Numbered from the stretch's first letter, positions 16,792 through 27,173 are shown. The stretch is DNA of 64,000 bases from Marinisporobacter balticus (GCF_004345705.1 NZ_SLWV01000017.1:1-64000), one strand, 5' to 3'. Notes: generated by a model not told the origin, from the letters alone. Numbers and translations: made by a program.

Positions 16792-18585
16792 ATGAGCAAA
16801 TTCAGGACAAATATACTAATCTGTGGTGGTACAGGTTGCATAGCAAGCGATAGTGATAAAGTCATTAAAAATTTCAACCTAATTCTCAAGGCTCGGGGAT
16901 ACGACGAAGAAGTACAAGTCATCAAAACAGGTTGCTTTGGATTTTGTGAACAAGGTCCAATTGTAAAAATAGAACCAGATAACGTCTTTTACGTAAGAGT
17001 CCAGCCAAAAGATGCAGCCGAGATCGTTGATGAACACATTATCAAAGGAAGAAAAGTCGAAAGACTCTTGTATGAAGAACCAAGGAAACATGAAAAAATC
17101 GAACAGCATAAAAATATGCTCTTTTATAAAAAACAGCTTCGTATTGCCTTAAGAAACTGCGGATTAATCAATCCAGAAGATATTTATGAATATATTGCTT
17201 TTAACGGATATGACGCCCTTGGTAGGTCCCTAACAAAAATGACTCCTGATGAAGTAATAGAAACAATTAAAAAATCAGGACTTCGCGGAAGAGGTGGCGG
17301 CGGATTCCCTACAGGACTTAAATGGGAATACACAAGAAAATCTGAAGGTACAATCAAATATATCATCTGTAATGCAGACGAAGGTGATCCTGGTGCCTTT
17401 ATGGATCGAAGTATCCTAGAAGGAGACCCTCACAGTGTTATTGAAGCCATGACCATAGGCGGATATGCTATTGGGGCAAATGAGGGAATTGTCTATATTC
17501 GTGCAGAATATCCACTCGCTATCGAAAGACTTACCATTGCCATTAACCAAGCAAGAGATCTTGGTCTTTTAGGCAAAAATATTTTTGGAACAGATTTTCG
17601 TTTTGACATTACATTGAAATATGGTGCTGGTGCGTTCGTATGCGGTGAAGAAACAGCCCTCATCAATTCTGTCGAAGGAAAACGTGGTGAACCAAGCAAT
17701 AAGCCTCCATATCCTGCACAAGAAGGATATTGGGATCGTCCTACGTGCGTAAACAACGTTGAAACCTTTGCGAATATTCCATCCATTATCCTAAAAGGAT
17801 CTGATTGGTTTTCCTCTATTGGTACTGAAAAAAGCAAAGGAACAAAAGTTTTTGCGCTTGCAGGAAAAGTAAACAATGTAGGTCTTGTAGAAGTTCCTAT
17901 GGGTACAACCCTTCGAGAGATCATATACGATATTGGTGGAGGCATATTCAATAATCATAAGTTCAAAGCCGTACAAACAGGGGGACCATCAGGTGGTGTA
18001 ATCACCGAAGAGCATCTTGATACCCCTATAGATTATGAACACCTTATTGAAGTTGGATCTATGATGGGATCAGGCGGTATGATTGTCATGGATGAAACCA
18101 ATTGTATGGTCAATATCGCAAAGTTCTATCTTGAATTTACGATGGATGAATCTTGCGGTAGATGTACGCCATGTCGTGTAGGAACAAAAAGAATGCATGA
18201 GTTTCTAGAAAAAATTACTAGTGGTAAAGGGACAATGGAAGATCTAGATGCACTCAAACAATTATCCTACATGATAAAAGATGGTTCGCTTTGTGGTTTA
18301 GGACAAACAGCCCCAAATCCAGTTTTAAGTACCATGAAATATTTTTGGGATGAATATATTGCCCATGTAAAAGATAAACACTGCCCAACAGGCGAATGTA
18401 CGCATCTTGCAAAATATAGTATTGACCCGGATAAATGTGTTGGCTGTACAGCCTGTGCTAAAGTATGTCCAGTAGATTGCATTAGCGGCGAAGTGAAAAG
18501 AACACATGTGATCGATCAAAGTAGATGTATCAAATGCGGCGCATGTTTTGATACATGCAAATTCAGCGCAGTAATCAAACCATAG
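16792..18585 (+). CDS. hndC: NuoF-like flavoprotein subunit of the [FeFe]-hydrogenase complex (HndC type)
   Basis: The 597-residue subunit begins with a [2Fe-2S] thioredoxin-like domain (CGGTGCIAS... and CFGFCEQGP, about 12-55). The NuoF core follows, with the NAD/FMN-binding GRGGGGFPTG near residue 165 and NADEGDPGAFMDR, the 4Fe-4S motif ESCGRCTPCRVGTKRM near 453, and a C-terminal 2x4Fe-4S ferredoxin domain (CVGCTACAKVCPVDC near 549, CIKCGACFDTC near 580). It is the site of NAD(P)H oxidation or NAD(P)+ reduction and, in bifurcating complexes, of electron branching between NADH and ferredoxin. The ATG at 16792 follows GAGGAGGGAG. Length matches HydB/HndC. Confidence 0.95.
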   Translation: MSKFRTNILICGGTGCIASDSDKVIKNFNLILKARGYDEEVQVIKTGCFGFCEQGPIVKIEPDNVFYVRVQPKDAAEIVDEHIIKGRKVERLLYEEPRKHEKIEQHKNMLFYKKQLRIALRNCGLINPEDIYEYIAFNGYDALGRSLTKMTPDEVIETIKKSGLRGRGGGGFPTGLKWEYTRKSEGTIKYIICNADEGDPGAFMDRSILEGDPHSVIEAMTIGGYAIGANEGIVYIRAEYPLAIERLTIAINQARDLGLLGKNIFGTDFRFDITLKYGAGAFVCGEETALINSVEGKRGEPSNKPPYPAQEGYWDRPTCVNNVETFANIPSIILKGSDWFSSIGTEKSKGTKVFALAGKVNNVGLVEVPMGTTLREIIYDIGGGIFNNHKFKAVQTGGPSGGVITEEHLDTPIDYEHLIEVGSMMGSGGMIVMDETNCMVNIAKFYLEFTMDESCGRCTPCRVGTKRMHEFLEKITSGKGTMEDLDALKQLSYMIKDGSLCGLGQTAPNPVLSTMKYFWDEYIAHVKDKHCPTGECTHLAKYSIDPDKCVGCTACAKVCPVDCISGEVKRTHVIDQSRCIKCGACFDTCKFSAVIKP

Positions 18586-18597
18586 CGAGGTGAGAAT

Positions 18598-20355
18598 ATG
18601 TCAGAGAACAATAAAGAAATGGTGCGTATAACCATAAACAATAAAGAAATGGAAGTACCAAGAGGTATCACCATATTAGAAGTTTCTAATAGAGCAAATA
18701 TAAAAATCCCAACCCTTTGTCATCTTGATTTACACGATTTAAAGTTTGTAAATCAGACTGCATCCTGTCGTGTATGTACAGTAGAATTAAAAGGACGAAA
18801 TTCTTTGGTTCCAGCATGTGTAACAAAAGTATCTGATGGCATGATCATAAGAACCGATTCCCTCAGAGCGATCAATGCCAGAAGAATCGCAGTGGAACTT
18901 CTTTTATCAAACCATCCAAACGAATGCTTTACATGCCCTAAAAACTTAGAATGTGAATTGCAAGCATTAGCAAAAGAGCTTGGTGTACGAGAGATTAAAT
19001 GGCACGGTGAAAAAATGCACTATGATAAAGATTTATCTAGTGACGCCATTGTAAAAGATCCAAATAAGTGTATTATGTGTAGACGCTGTGAAACCATGTG
19101 TAACGAAGTACAAACCTGTGGTATCCTTTCTGCTATTGGTCGAGGATTTGATGCAATTGTAGGCCCAGCCTTTAACATTCCTATGATGGAATCTTCATGT
19201 ACCTACTGCGGGCAATGTGTCGCCGTATGTCCTACAGCAGCCCTTACAGAAGTAAACCATACCGATAAGGTATGGAAAGCTTTAAGTGACCCCGACAAAC
19301 ATGTGGTTGTCCAAGTGGCTCCTGCCATTCGTGTTGCAATCGGTGAACTCTTCGGTATGGAACCTGGAACCATTGTAACAGGTCAATTAGCAACAGCCTT
19401 AAAGAATATGGGATTTGATGCTGTTTTTGATACAGACTTTGCTGCTGATTTAACCATCATGGAGGAAGCATCTGAATTGATACACCGTATTGAACACGGC
19501 GGAACACTTCCTATGCTTACAAGTTGTTGTCCTGCATGGGTAAAATTTATTGAGCATCAATTCCCAGAAATGCTGGATATTCCTTCTACTTGTAAATCCC
19601 CTCATATTATGCTTGGTGTTGTTGCAAAAACCTACTATGCTAAAAAATTAGGAATAGATCCAAATAAAATTGTGGTTGTTTCAGTTATGCCATGTATTGC
19701 AAAAAAAGCAGAGGCAGAAAGACCTGAGCTTACAAAAGATTATCATAACAATGTAGATATCGTGATTACAACAAGAGAGTTTGGTGCCATGCTTAAAGAA
19801 GCAGGGATCGATTTTAAAAACTTACCTGAGAGTGATTTTGACCATCCTTTAGGAAAAAGTACAGGGGCTTCTGTTATTTTTGGTACAACAGGTGGCGTTA
19901 TCGAAGCAGCGCTTCGTACAGCTTATGAGTGGCTAACTGGTGAAGAATTAACAGATGTTGAATTTAAACAACTAAGAGGTATGGAAGGGGTTCGAGAAGG
20001 CACTGTCAAAATAAAAGATCTAGATATAAAAGTGGGCATTGCCCACGGTCTTGGAAATGCTAGAAGACTCCTTGAAGATATAAGAGATGGAAAAAGTAAA
20101 TATCATGCTATTGAAATCATGGCTTGTCCTGGTGGATGTGTTGGCGGAGGGGGACAACCTTATCATCATGGAAATGAAGAAATCGTAAAAAAACGTCAAC
20201 AGGCTATTTATAATGAAGATCGAAATAAAACATTAAGAAAATCTCATGAAAACCCAGAAATATTAAAGCTTTATGAAGAATATCTCGGTAAGCCTTATGG
20301 TAAAAAAGCGCATGAACTCCTGCATACGCATTACGAAGCAAAAGAAAGAATATAA
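18598..20355 (+). CDS. hndD: [FeFe]-hydrogenase catalytic subunit (HndD/HydA type)
   Basis: The 585-residue catalytic subunit has an N-terminal [2Fe-2S] domain (CHLDL...CRVC...C), a His-Cys3 4Fe-4S site (HPNECFTCPKNLEC near 100), two 4Fe-4S clusters (CIMCRRCETMC near 158, CTYCGQCVAVC near 200), and the three H-cluster signatures TSCCPAW (near 307), MPCIAKK (near 363) and MACPGGCVGGGGQP (near 507). A small-subunit-like tail follows (LYEEYLGKPYGKKAHELLH). All ligands are intact, so it should produce or oxidise H2. With hndABC it would couple NADH and ferredoxin to H2. Maturases HydEFG are not in the window. A terminator follows at 20356-20384. Confidence 0.97.
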   Translation: MSENNKEMVRITINNKEMEVPRGITILEVSNRANIKIPTLCHLDLHDLKFVNQTASCRVCTVELKGRNSLVPACVTKVSDGMIIRTDSLRAINARRIAVELLLSNHPNECFTCPKNLECELQALAKELGVREIKWHGEKMHYDKDLSSDAIVKDPNKCIMCRRCETMCNEVQTCGILSAIGRGFDAIVGPAFNIPMMESSCTYCGQCVAVCPTAALTEVNHTDKVWKALSDPDKHVVVQVAPAIRVAIGELFGMEPGTIVTGQLATALKNMGFDAVFDTDFAADLTIMEEASELIHRIEHGGTLPMLTSCCPAWVKFIEHQFPEMLDIPSTCKSPHIMLGVVAKTYYAKKLGIDPNKIVVVSVMPCIAKKAEAERPELTKDYHNNVDIVITTREFGAMLKEAGIDFKNLPESDFDHPLGKSTGASVIFGTTGGVIEAALRTAYEWLTGEELTDVEFKQLRGMEGVREGTVKIKDLDIKVGIAHGLGNARRLLEDIRDGKSKYHAIEIMACPGGCVGGGGQPYHHGNEEIVKKRQQAIYNEDRNKTLRKSHENPEILKLYEEYLGKPYGKKAHELLHTHYEAKERI

Positions 20356-20384
20356 AAAAACTAGGAGAAGTTCTCCTAGTTTTT
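20356..20384. terminator. Bidirectional terminator between hndD and the response regulator
   Basis: AAAAACTAGGAGAA and its complement form a 14-bp stem, with A and T tracts on both sides, between two convergent genes. It overlaps the 3' end of the response-regulator gene. Confidence 0.88.
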
Positions 20385-21074
20385 ATTCGTTTTAATTCTA
20401 TATCCAAGGCCCCATAGAGTTTCTATATATTGTGGATTAGACGGGTCTTTTTCAATTTTTCCTCTTATCTTTCTTATGTGAACTGTCACAGTAGATATAT
20501 CCCCAATAGAATCTAATCCCCATATTCTCTCAAATATTTCTTCTTTGCTAAAGATTCGATTAGGATTTTCACCTAATAGCTCTAATATGTCAAACTCCTT
20601 AGAAGTAAGGTTCACTTCCTTATTATTTATATAAGCTCGCTTTGAGTAATGATCTATAACTAATCCATTGATCTCTATATTTTTATTATCACTTACACTT
20701 TTACTAGTAAGGCGTTCATATCTTCCAAGATGCGCTTTCACTCTAGCTACCAATTCACTCGGACTAAAGGGTTTCGTTATATAATCATCCGCGCCAAGAC
20801 CTAATCCTCTTATTTTATCTATTCCCTCTCCTTTAGCAGAAACCATAAGTATTGGAATATTTATATCCATTCTTAAAGATTTGCATATTTTAAATCCATC
20901 TATTTCTGGAAGCATCAAATCCAATATTATTAGGTGAAACGCTTCATTTAATGCCCTATCTAGCCCTCTTTGACCACTTATTTCTATTTCCACTTTATAT
21001 CCACTAACTTCTAAATAGTCCTTTTCTAATTCGGCAATACTTATATCATCTTCAATAATCAATATTCTCTTCAC
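20376..21074 (-). CDS. OmpR/PhoB-family response regulator
   Basis: The 232-residue regulator has a receiver domain (about 1-118) with acidic pair D9-D10, phosphoacceptor D52 (LIILDLMLPE) and K101 (GADDYITKPF), followed by a winged-helix DNA-binding domain ending in the SIGDISTVTVHIRKIRGKIE recognition region and ETLWGLGYRI. It lies 23 nt downstream of a histidine kinase gene and is the last gene of an RND pump-adaptor-kinase-regulator operon, so it most likely controls the pump in response to membrane stress or a toxic compound. It is convergent with hndD, separated by a shared hairpin. Confidence 0.95.
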   Translation of the reverse strand: MKRILIIEDDISIAELEKDYLEVSGYKVEIEISGQRGLDRALNEAFHLIILDLMLPEIDGFKICKSLRMDINIPILMVSAKGEGIDKIRGLGLGADDYITKPFSPSELVARVKAHLGRYERLTSKSVSDNKNIEINGLVIDHYSKRAYINNKEVNLTSKEFDILELLGENPNRIFSKEEIFERIWGLDSIGDISTVTVHIRKIRGKIEKDPSNPQYIETLWGLGYRIKTNKN

Positions 21075-21097
21075 ACGAGCCCGCCCTTTCTATTCAT

Positions 21098-22543
21098 TTA
21101 AGATTTCCTTATGAAAAAGAATATACTCGTTCCTTTATTTAGCTCACTTTCAGCCCATATATCTCCCCCATGGGCCTTTATAATCTGCTTAGATATGGCT
21201 AAGCCTAATCCACTTCCCCCAATGGATGTATTTCTAGATTTATCTGCCCTATAGAACCTATCAAAAATATATGGAAGGTCCTCTTTGCTTATACCCTTTC
21301 CGTTATCCTTAATTTCAATTTGAACAAACGCTTCATATTCTTCAATATTTATTTGTATTACTAAATTTTTGTCTGATTTATATTTTATAGAATTTTGTAT
21401 AATATTTAGTATTACACGCTGAAGCCTTTGTAAATCTACTATTACCCTAATTTCTTCGTTTTCTTGATTAAATATTATATTTCCACCTATCTTTTCCATG
21501 TCAAAGCTTAAATCTTCAATACTATATTTTAAATATTTTACTATATCAATAGATTGAAAATCAAACTCTACCTTATTTAAGTCAAGCTTTGAAAATAAAA
21601 ATAACTCATTTATTAAGTTTTCCATATGGTTAGCTTTATCATATATCGTATTTATATATTTGTCCATTTTTTCTGGAGACTTCGCCACACCATCTTTTAT
21701 TCCCTCTATATATCCTTTTATGGACATTATGGGCGTCTTTAAATCATGGGATATATTAGATATTAGATTTTTTCTGTTTTCTTCATACTTAATTTGCATA
21801 TCCCTAGCACGTCTTAATCTTAATCTCATATCTTCAAAATCTCTTATTAAATTCCCCATCTCATCATTTCTATGATCTTCTATATGATAATCTAAATTAC
21901 CTTTTTTAATATGGCTGGTTCCATTTTTTAATTTTTCAATAGGTTTTATTATCCCTCTATACATAGAGAAGGTTAATCCAAAGGCTACTATTAGAACAGC
22001 TAATATCGTTACTGATATAGTAAATATTTTAGCTTTATTAATTACAGCATCCTCTTCTAACAAATCAATTATAATATAAATACTCATATTAGAATCATCT
22101 ATTATAAAATCCCTTTGAGCAGCTACTACAAATCTTTCCTTTACAACAATTTCATACATTATATCTGTATTTTCACCAAAGTCAGATAATTTAGTTAATA
22201 TTCTTTCTTCATTTACTATATCCGAAACATATTTTACTTTTCCATTTTCCTTTACTACAATACCTAAAAAGATTTCATCTAGTTCCTTATCGAAGGTTTT
22301 TAAATAATTTATATCTTTTAATTTTTCCTTATTGTTAAGGTAATCTATATTTAATTGTCTTAAAATCTTTCCACTCTTATAACCCATTGCTCTCGTTAAC
22401 TTTAATGGATTTGCCTTTTCATAATAGTCTAATTTGTCATCAAATACTAACCCGCTCAACATACCATTAAAGAGAAAAATGAGAATTATAGGGATGAGAA
22501 TCATCCCTATGTATGAAAGTATAAGTCTAATTTTTATAGACAT
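21098..22543 (-). CDS. Membrane sensor histidine kinase (HAMP, HisKA, HATPase)
   Basis: The 481-residue kinase has an N-terminal membrane helix (about 5-30), an extracytoplasmic sensor region (about 35-165), a second membrane helix (about 172-195), HAMP and coiled coil (about 195-255), the dimerisation/phosphoacceptor site NISHDLKTP (His near 266) and the ATP-binding N, G1 and G2 boxes (NIIQNSIKYK, DNGKGIS, GGSGLGLAISKQI). The ATG at 22543 is preferred, 5 nt after GGAGG; an upstream TTG would overlap that signal. It starts 12 nt after the adaptor gene, so it is translationally close to the pump it probably controls. The ligand is unknown. Confidence 0.93.
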   Translation of the reverse strand: MSIKIRLILSYIGMILIPIILIFLFNGMLSGLVFDDKLDYYEKANPLKLTRAMGYKSGKILRQLNIDYLNNKEKLKDINYLKTFDKELDEIFLGIVVKENGKVKYVSDIVNEERILTKLSDFGENTDIMYEIVVKERFVVAAQRDFIIDDSNMSIYIIIDLLEEDAVINKAKIFTISVTILAVLIVAFGLTFSMYRGIIKPIEKLKNGTSHIKKGNLDYHIEDHRNDEMGNLIRDFEDMRLRLRRARDMQIKYEENRKNLISNISHDLKTPIMSIKGYIEGIKDGVAKSPEKMDKYINTIYDKANHMENLINELFLFSKLDLNKVEFDFQSIDIVKYLKYSIEDLSFDMEKIGGNIIFNQENEEIRVIVDLQRLQRVILNIIQNSIKYKSDKNLVIQINIEEYEAFVQIEIKDNGKGISKEDLPYIFDRFYRADKSRNTSIGGSGLGLAISKQIIKAHGGDIWAESELNKGTSIFFFIRKS

Positions 22544-22555
22544 CATTTCCTCCAA

Positions 22556-23662
22556 TTAGTTTATTATTTTAACTTCACTTTTTTCATCCACATATTCTTG
22601 ACCTTTTACAACCAATTGATCTCCTGCCTTCAATCCATTTTTAACTTGAACCAATCCATTGTTTACGATTCCCTTCTCCACAACTATTTTCTTAGGCATA
22701 TTCGTTTTCGTATCTACTACATATACATAATCTTCATCTTGTGCTTTTAAAATAGACTTTTTAGGTACCTGAATTTGGTCATTAAGATTTGCTATTTTAA
22801 AATTAGCTTTTGCAAACATTCCGCTTCTTATTTTAGAATCTTTATTTGTAACTTCTACTTCTACAGGATAGGTAGCGTTATTTCCTGTTCCCACTGGACT
22901 TATGGAAATTATTGTTCCATTATAGTTTTCATTTAATGACTCTATATATACATCCACTGGGTCGCCCACATTCATTCTGTTTACCACATTTTCTGCCACA
23001 TTCACTTTAACATTCATTTTCTTTAAATTAACTATTTTAAAATCAGCATTCCCTGCCATTTCTCCAACTTCCACATTTTTCTCAGCAACTATACCACTTA
23101 TAGGACTTTTTACTATGGTGTTTCCAATGGATAGTTCTTTATCTCTTTTATTTAATTCCAGATCCTTTCTTGATTGATCTAGACTTAATGCAATTTGATC
23201 TAATTGAGACTGCGCATTATCCAAATCATTTTTAGAGACCGTTTTATTTTCGTATAATATCTTCATGTTATTATAGTCTCTAAATGCATCATTATATTTA
23301 ATTTCTGAATCCTTTACACTTTTTTCCAGTGAACTAATTTTTATATCGCAGTTATTCACAAGGGTATCACTATCTACAGTATAAATAATATCCCCCTTGT
23401 TTACCTGATCTCCCACATTAAAATATATATTCTTTATTTCCCCTTTCGTCTTAGCTGCCACATTTGTTTCTTCTAATGGGTATGTTTTACCAAAAGAATC
23501 ATATTCTTCTGTAACTGTAGATGTGGAGAGTTTCATTACTTCTACTGGCACAACTTTCTTCTGAGCAGCTTGAGCTGCTACTTCTTTTTTGGCACAACCT
23601 GTGACACTAAATAGTAATCCTATCGTTAATGCAATCGTTGCACATATCTTAAGCTTCTTCAT
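22556..23662 (-). CDS. RND efflux adaptor (membrane fusion protein), lipoprotein
   Basis: The 368-residue protein has a lipoprotein signal (about 1-23; lipobox VTGC with C23), a beta-barrel/lipoyl half (TNVAAKTKGEIKNIYFNVGDQVNKG), a coiled-coil hairpin (about 105-175), the second lipoyl half (NTIVKSPISGIVAEKNVEVGEMAG) and the membrane-proximal domain. In Gram-positive cells such adaptors are anchored on the outer face of the membrane and serve the RND permease. It overlaps the RND gene by 14 nt and is followed 12 nt later by the kinase gene. No outer-membrane channel gene is nearby, in keeping with a single-membrane cell. Confidence 0.92.
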   Translation of the reverse strand: MKKLKICATIALTIGLLFSVTGCAKKEVAAQAAQKKVVPVEVMKLSTSTVTEEYDSFGKTYPLEETNVAAKTKGEIKNIYFNVGDQVNKGDIIYTVDSDTLVNNCDIKISSLEKSVKDSEIKYNDAFRDYNNMKILYENKTVSKNDLDNAQSQLDQIALSLDQSRKDLELNKRDKELSIGNTIVKSPISGIVAEKNVEVGEMAGNADFKIVNLKKMNVKVNVAENVVNRMNVGDPVDVYIESLNENYNGTIISISPVGTGNNATYPVEVEVTNKDSKIRSGMFAKANFKIANLNDQIQVPKKSILKAQDEDYVYVVDTKTNMPKKIVVEKGIVNNGLVQVKNGLKAGDQLVVKGQEYVDEKSEVKIIN

Positions 23663-26600
23663 TTTCTACTCTCCCCTTTTTCTTATTTGACCAATACACC
23701 TTAGTTTCCTCTAATAAAGAGTATCCTATCGGAATGATTACTAAAGTTAATACGGTAGACGCAACTAATCCAAATATCAAAGCATAACCCATTTCTCCAT
23801 ATTCAGCATTCTTTATAGCTAGAGGTAATATTCCCCCTATAGTCGTTATGGACGTTGCAAACACTGGCATAAATCTAGTCTTTCCTGCTTCTCTAACCGC
23901 ATCTAATAAATTGCGCCCACTTTTTCTCAAATAGTTCGTATAATCAACCAATACGATTGCATCATTAACCGCTATACCAACTAAGGCTACTAATCCCATA
24001 AACCCATACATACCGAAGTTGTTATTCGTAAGTATAAGTCCCCCCATTACACCGATCATTGCTAGCGGAACGGATACTAATATTACGATCGGCTGAGATA
24101 GAGAGTTAAATTGTACTGCTAATATGATAAATACTAGCAATACAGCTATGATCATATCTATAAATAGTTCTGTAAAAGATTCTTCCGTATCTTGTGTCTC
24201 TCCACCATAAGCTATATTTACTCCCTTTGGTAGGGGATAATCTTTTATTTCATTTTTAAATTCTTGAATTACATCCCTTGAAGTTACCCCTTCTACTTCC
24301 CCTTCTATTTTTACGATTCTATCTAAATCATCATGTTCGATCTCAGATAGTCCTATATCTTCCTTTATACTTGCAACTGTTTTAAATGGAACTTTTTCAC
24401 CCTTATTAGAAGTTATATCTATCTTTTCTAAATCTCTTAGCGTTTTAAATTCATCCTTATACTTTTTTATGATGATATCTGTCTCTTCATTGTTTTGTTT
24501 AAGCTCAGATACCTTTATCCCTTGAATTGTATTTCTTATTTGCATAGATACATCTGTCACGCTTAATCCTAAAGTGGCTGCCTTTTCCTTATTAATCTTT
24601 ATTTGAAGTTCTGGTCTACCACCTTCTAAACTAGTAAATACCTCTGTCGTTCCATTTATATTATCTATAATTTTTTTAAAATCATTCGCAACTTCTTTTA
24701 TACGATTTAGGTCATCTCCCCTTAATTCAATGCTAATAGGCTTACCATTAGAAGGACCATGTCGTTGCTTACCTATCGTAATCTTAGCTCCAGGAATGTT
24801 TGCCATTTCACTTCTAACCATTGCTGCAATTTCATTACTACTTCTTTTCCTTTCATCTGTTTCTACTAGGTTTACATCTACTGATGCCTTATTAGAATCA
24901 CTGCCTAGGCTACTTACAAAGTTATCTACTTCTTCATACTTATATAATAAGCTTTCTACCTCTTCAACCACATGAGCTGTTTCACTTAAAAGATACCCTG
25001 GTGGCGTCTCTATATTAATCGTAAATGTTGTACTATCTGTATCTGGCAATAATTTAATTTTCAATAATCCCATAGGTATTGTAGCTAAACTCGTCACAAA
25101 TAGAGCAAAGGCACATACTAATACCAAAATTCTCTTCTTTTTAGAACTTAATACGCTGCCCATAAAACTTGAATAAATCTTGATTATACCCATATCTTCA
25201 TGGGAAGTATTTTCTTTCATTTTAAATTTCTTTATAAATATAGCTCCTGCAAACAGCATCGCCAATACTACAGTTATTATGGCAATCTTTCCATCTATAC
25301 TAAAGGCATATATTGAAAGTATAAACACAAATACTACAGAAAATATATCATTCAATTTCTTTATCTTAGGACTAACTTTCTTTCCATCCTTCTTATATTT
25401 ACTTAAAAACTTAGAACAAAGTACTGGCGTAATTACTAAGGATATTACAAAGGATGAACCTATCGCAAACATTACAACTATAGGGATTACCTTCATAAAC
25501 TGTCCCATGATTCCTCCCATCAAGGCCATTGGGAAAAAGGCCGCCATGGTAGTTAAAGTAGATGCCATTACTGCTGGTGCCACTTGGTTTGTAGCAACCT
25601 TAGAAGCAGTCATTACATCATATCCTTCATCCCTTATTCTATCTATGTTCTCCATTATAACGATCGCATTATCTACAAGCATCCCTAAGGCTAGGATTAA
25701 TGCCAGTACAGATACGCCATTAAAGGTCATGTCTGTATTTTTCATAAGAATGAAACTACATAATAGGGATAATGGAATTACAAAGGATACGATTATGGAC
25801 TCTCTAAGGCCTATGAACAGAAATAAAACGATGATTACTACTAATAATCCTGAAATCGCATTAGATACTACATCATTTAAGGAGTCCTGTACATCTACAG
25901 CTTGATTGTTTGCCACACTTATAAATACATCTGATGGATATAAAATTCCTTTTTCGCCTTCTATCAAAGCTAATATTTCGTTACAGGGTCCAATGATATC
26001 TCCATCATCTTCTCTTGTTACGGATAATTTTATAGTATTCGTGGTCTTATTTTGCTCAGACATACCCCTTTCAAACATTTGAGCATAAGACGCTACGTCT
26101 TCAAAAGCATCCTTTACTTCTGCCACATCTTTTAATTTTAAAGCCACATTATCTTTCGTCATTATGACAGTATTTTCTATTTCTTCTATTTCTTTAAAAG
26201 AACCAATCGTTCTTATATTGTAATTTGTATCATCTAAATCTATATCTCCACCTGGGAAATCTACATTTGAACTTGAAATGGAATTTTTTATGTCTCCAGT
26301 AGTAAGGTTATAAGTTTTTAGCTTACCTTCATCGATGTATATGTGTATTTCCCTATCAAGTCCACCTGTTAAGTCTACTTCTTGTATACCATCTATCTTT
26401 TCAATTTCATCTTTAATATCTTCTGCTATATTTTTTAACGTAACTAAATCATAATCGCCACTTATATTTAATTGCATAATGGGCGATTTTCCTATATCAT
26501 ATTTTCTAACTATAGGATCATCACTATCTTCTGGTAATTTACTTTTCATTTTTGATATTTCATTATTTATATCTTGTATTTTCTTATCTACATCTGTTCC

Positions 26601-26933
26601 AATTTCATATTCTATCGTTATACTAGATACCCCATTTTGGGATGTAGAGGTAATCTCTTTTATATCCTCGAGTCCATTTATCTTACTTTCTATTTCATCT
26701 GTAATGAGGTTTTCTATCTCATTAGGTGATGCGCCCACATATGTAGTCATTATGTTTACATAAGGAAGTTCAATTTCAGGTGATCTCTCTCTAGGTAATC
26801 CTATGTAGGCAGTTCCTCCTAATAATAATAATCCTATTAGGATTAAATATACTACCCTATATCTTTCAACAAAAAAATTAGACATTCGCCCTAGAATATT
26901 TATTTCATCATTTATCTCATTTTTATTGCTCAA
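23649..26933 (-). CDS. RND-family efflux permease (AcrB/MMPL-like superfamily, HAE type)
   Basis: The 1094-residue permease has the RND duplicated topology: a first membrane helix (about 28-47), a large porter loop (48-335), helices 2-7, a second long loop (about 625-880) and helices 8-12. The family's LVDNAIVIMENIDR (near residue 420) and its repeat GIAVNDAIVLVDYTNYLR (near 1000), which carry the proton-relay region, are visible. It exports amphipathic toxicants by proton antiport. The start is drawn at a TTG (26933) with AAGGGG only 2-3 nt ahead; an ATG 16 codons downstream is an alternative. It is the first gene of the four-gene operon with adaptor, kinase and regulator. Confidence 0.93.
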   Translation of the reverse strand: MSNKNEINDEINILGRMSNFFVERYRVVYLILIGLLLLGGTAYIGLPRERSPEIELPYVNIMTTYVGASPNEIENLITDEIESKINGLEDIKEITSTSQNGVSSITIEYEIGTDVDKKIQDINNEISKMKSKLPEDSDDPIVRKYDIGKSPIMQLNISGDYDLVTLKNIAEDIKDEIEKIDGIQEVDLTGGLDREIHIYIDEGKLKTYNLTTGDIKNSISSSNVDFPGGDIDLDDTNYNIRTIGSFKEIEEIENTVIMTKDNVALKLKDVAEVKDAFEDVASYAQMFERGMSEQNKTTNTIKLSVTREDDGDIIGPCNEILALIEGEKGILYPSDVFISVANNQAVDVQDSLNDVVSNAISGLLVVIIVLFLFIGLRESIIVSFVIPLSLLCSFILMKNTDMTFNGVSVLALILALGMLVDNAIVIMENIDRIRDEGYDVMTASKVATNQVAPAVMASTLTTMAAFFPMALMGGIMGQFMKVIPIVVMFAIGSSFVISLVITPVLCSKFLSKYKKDGKKVSPKIKKLNDIFSVVFVFILSIYAFSIDGKIAIITVVLAMLFAGAIFIKKFKMKENTSHEDMGIIKIYSSFMGSVLSSKKKRILVLVCAFALFVTSLATIPMGLLKIKLLPDTDSTTFTINIETPPGYLLSETAHVVEEVESLLYKYEEVDNFVSSLGSDSNKASVDVNLVETDERKRSSNEIAAMVRSEMANIPGAKITIGKQRHGPSNGKPISIELRGDDLNRIKEVANDFKKIIDNINGTTEVFTSLEGGRPELQIKINKEKAATLGLSVTDVSMQIRNTIQGIKVSELKQNNEETDIIIKKYKDEFKTLRDLEKIDITSNKGEKVPFKTVASIKEDIGLSEIEHDDLDRIVKIEGEVEGVTSRDVIQEFKNEIKDYPLPKGVNIAYGGETQDTEESFTELFIDMIIAVLLVFIILAVQFNSLSQPIVILVSVPLAMIGVMGGLILTNNNFGMYGFMGLVALVGIAVNDAIVLVDYTNYLRKSGRNLLDAVREAGKTRFMPVFATSITTIGGILPLAIKNAEYGEMGYALIFGLVASTVLTLVIIPIGYSLLEETKVYWSNKKKGRVENEEA

Positions 26934-27092
26934 ATCCCCTTCACCGCCTTTATTTTTTTCAATACAATTATTTGATAACTATATATTAACCTATAACTAT
27001 TAAATAAGAATAAACAAATTATTAATTTTTTATTAACTAAATATGGATAAAAAATTAATCCCTATAATTTGTACCCGTTCATTGAAAAAAAT

Positions 27093-27129
27093 AAAAAGCT
27101 AGAAGCTCCTAATAGCCTTCTAGTTTTTT
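27093..27129. terminator. Terminator between the Mrp-like operon and the RND operon
   Basis: CTAGAAG (99-105) pairs with CTTCTAG (117-123), extended by GCT/AGC pairs inside and A/T tracts outside. On the minus strand it terminates the long antiporter operon. A second small hairpin, GCAGCT-N5-AGCTGC, lies at 27140-27156. Confidence 0.8.
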
Positions 27130-27173
27130 ATAAATTTGAGCAGCTGCGATAGCTGCATGCATTTTTTTATATG

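Noticed and set aside
27130..27173. 17-codon frame MHAAIAAAQIYKKLEGY after the last antiporter gene
   Set aside because: It overlaps two hairpins of the operon terminator and has no ribosome-binding site; too short to support.
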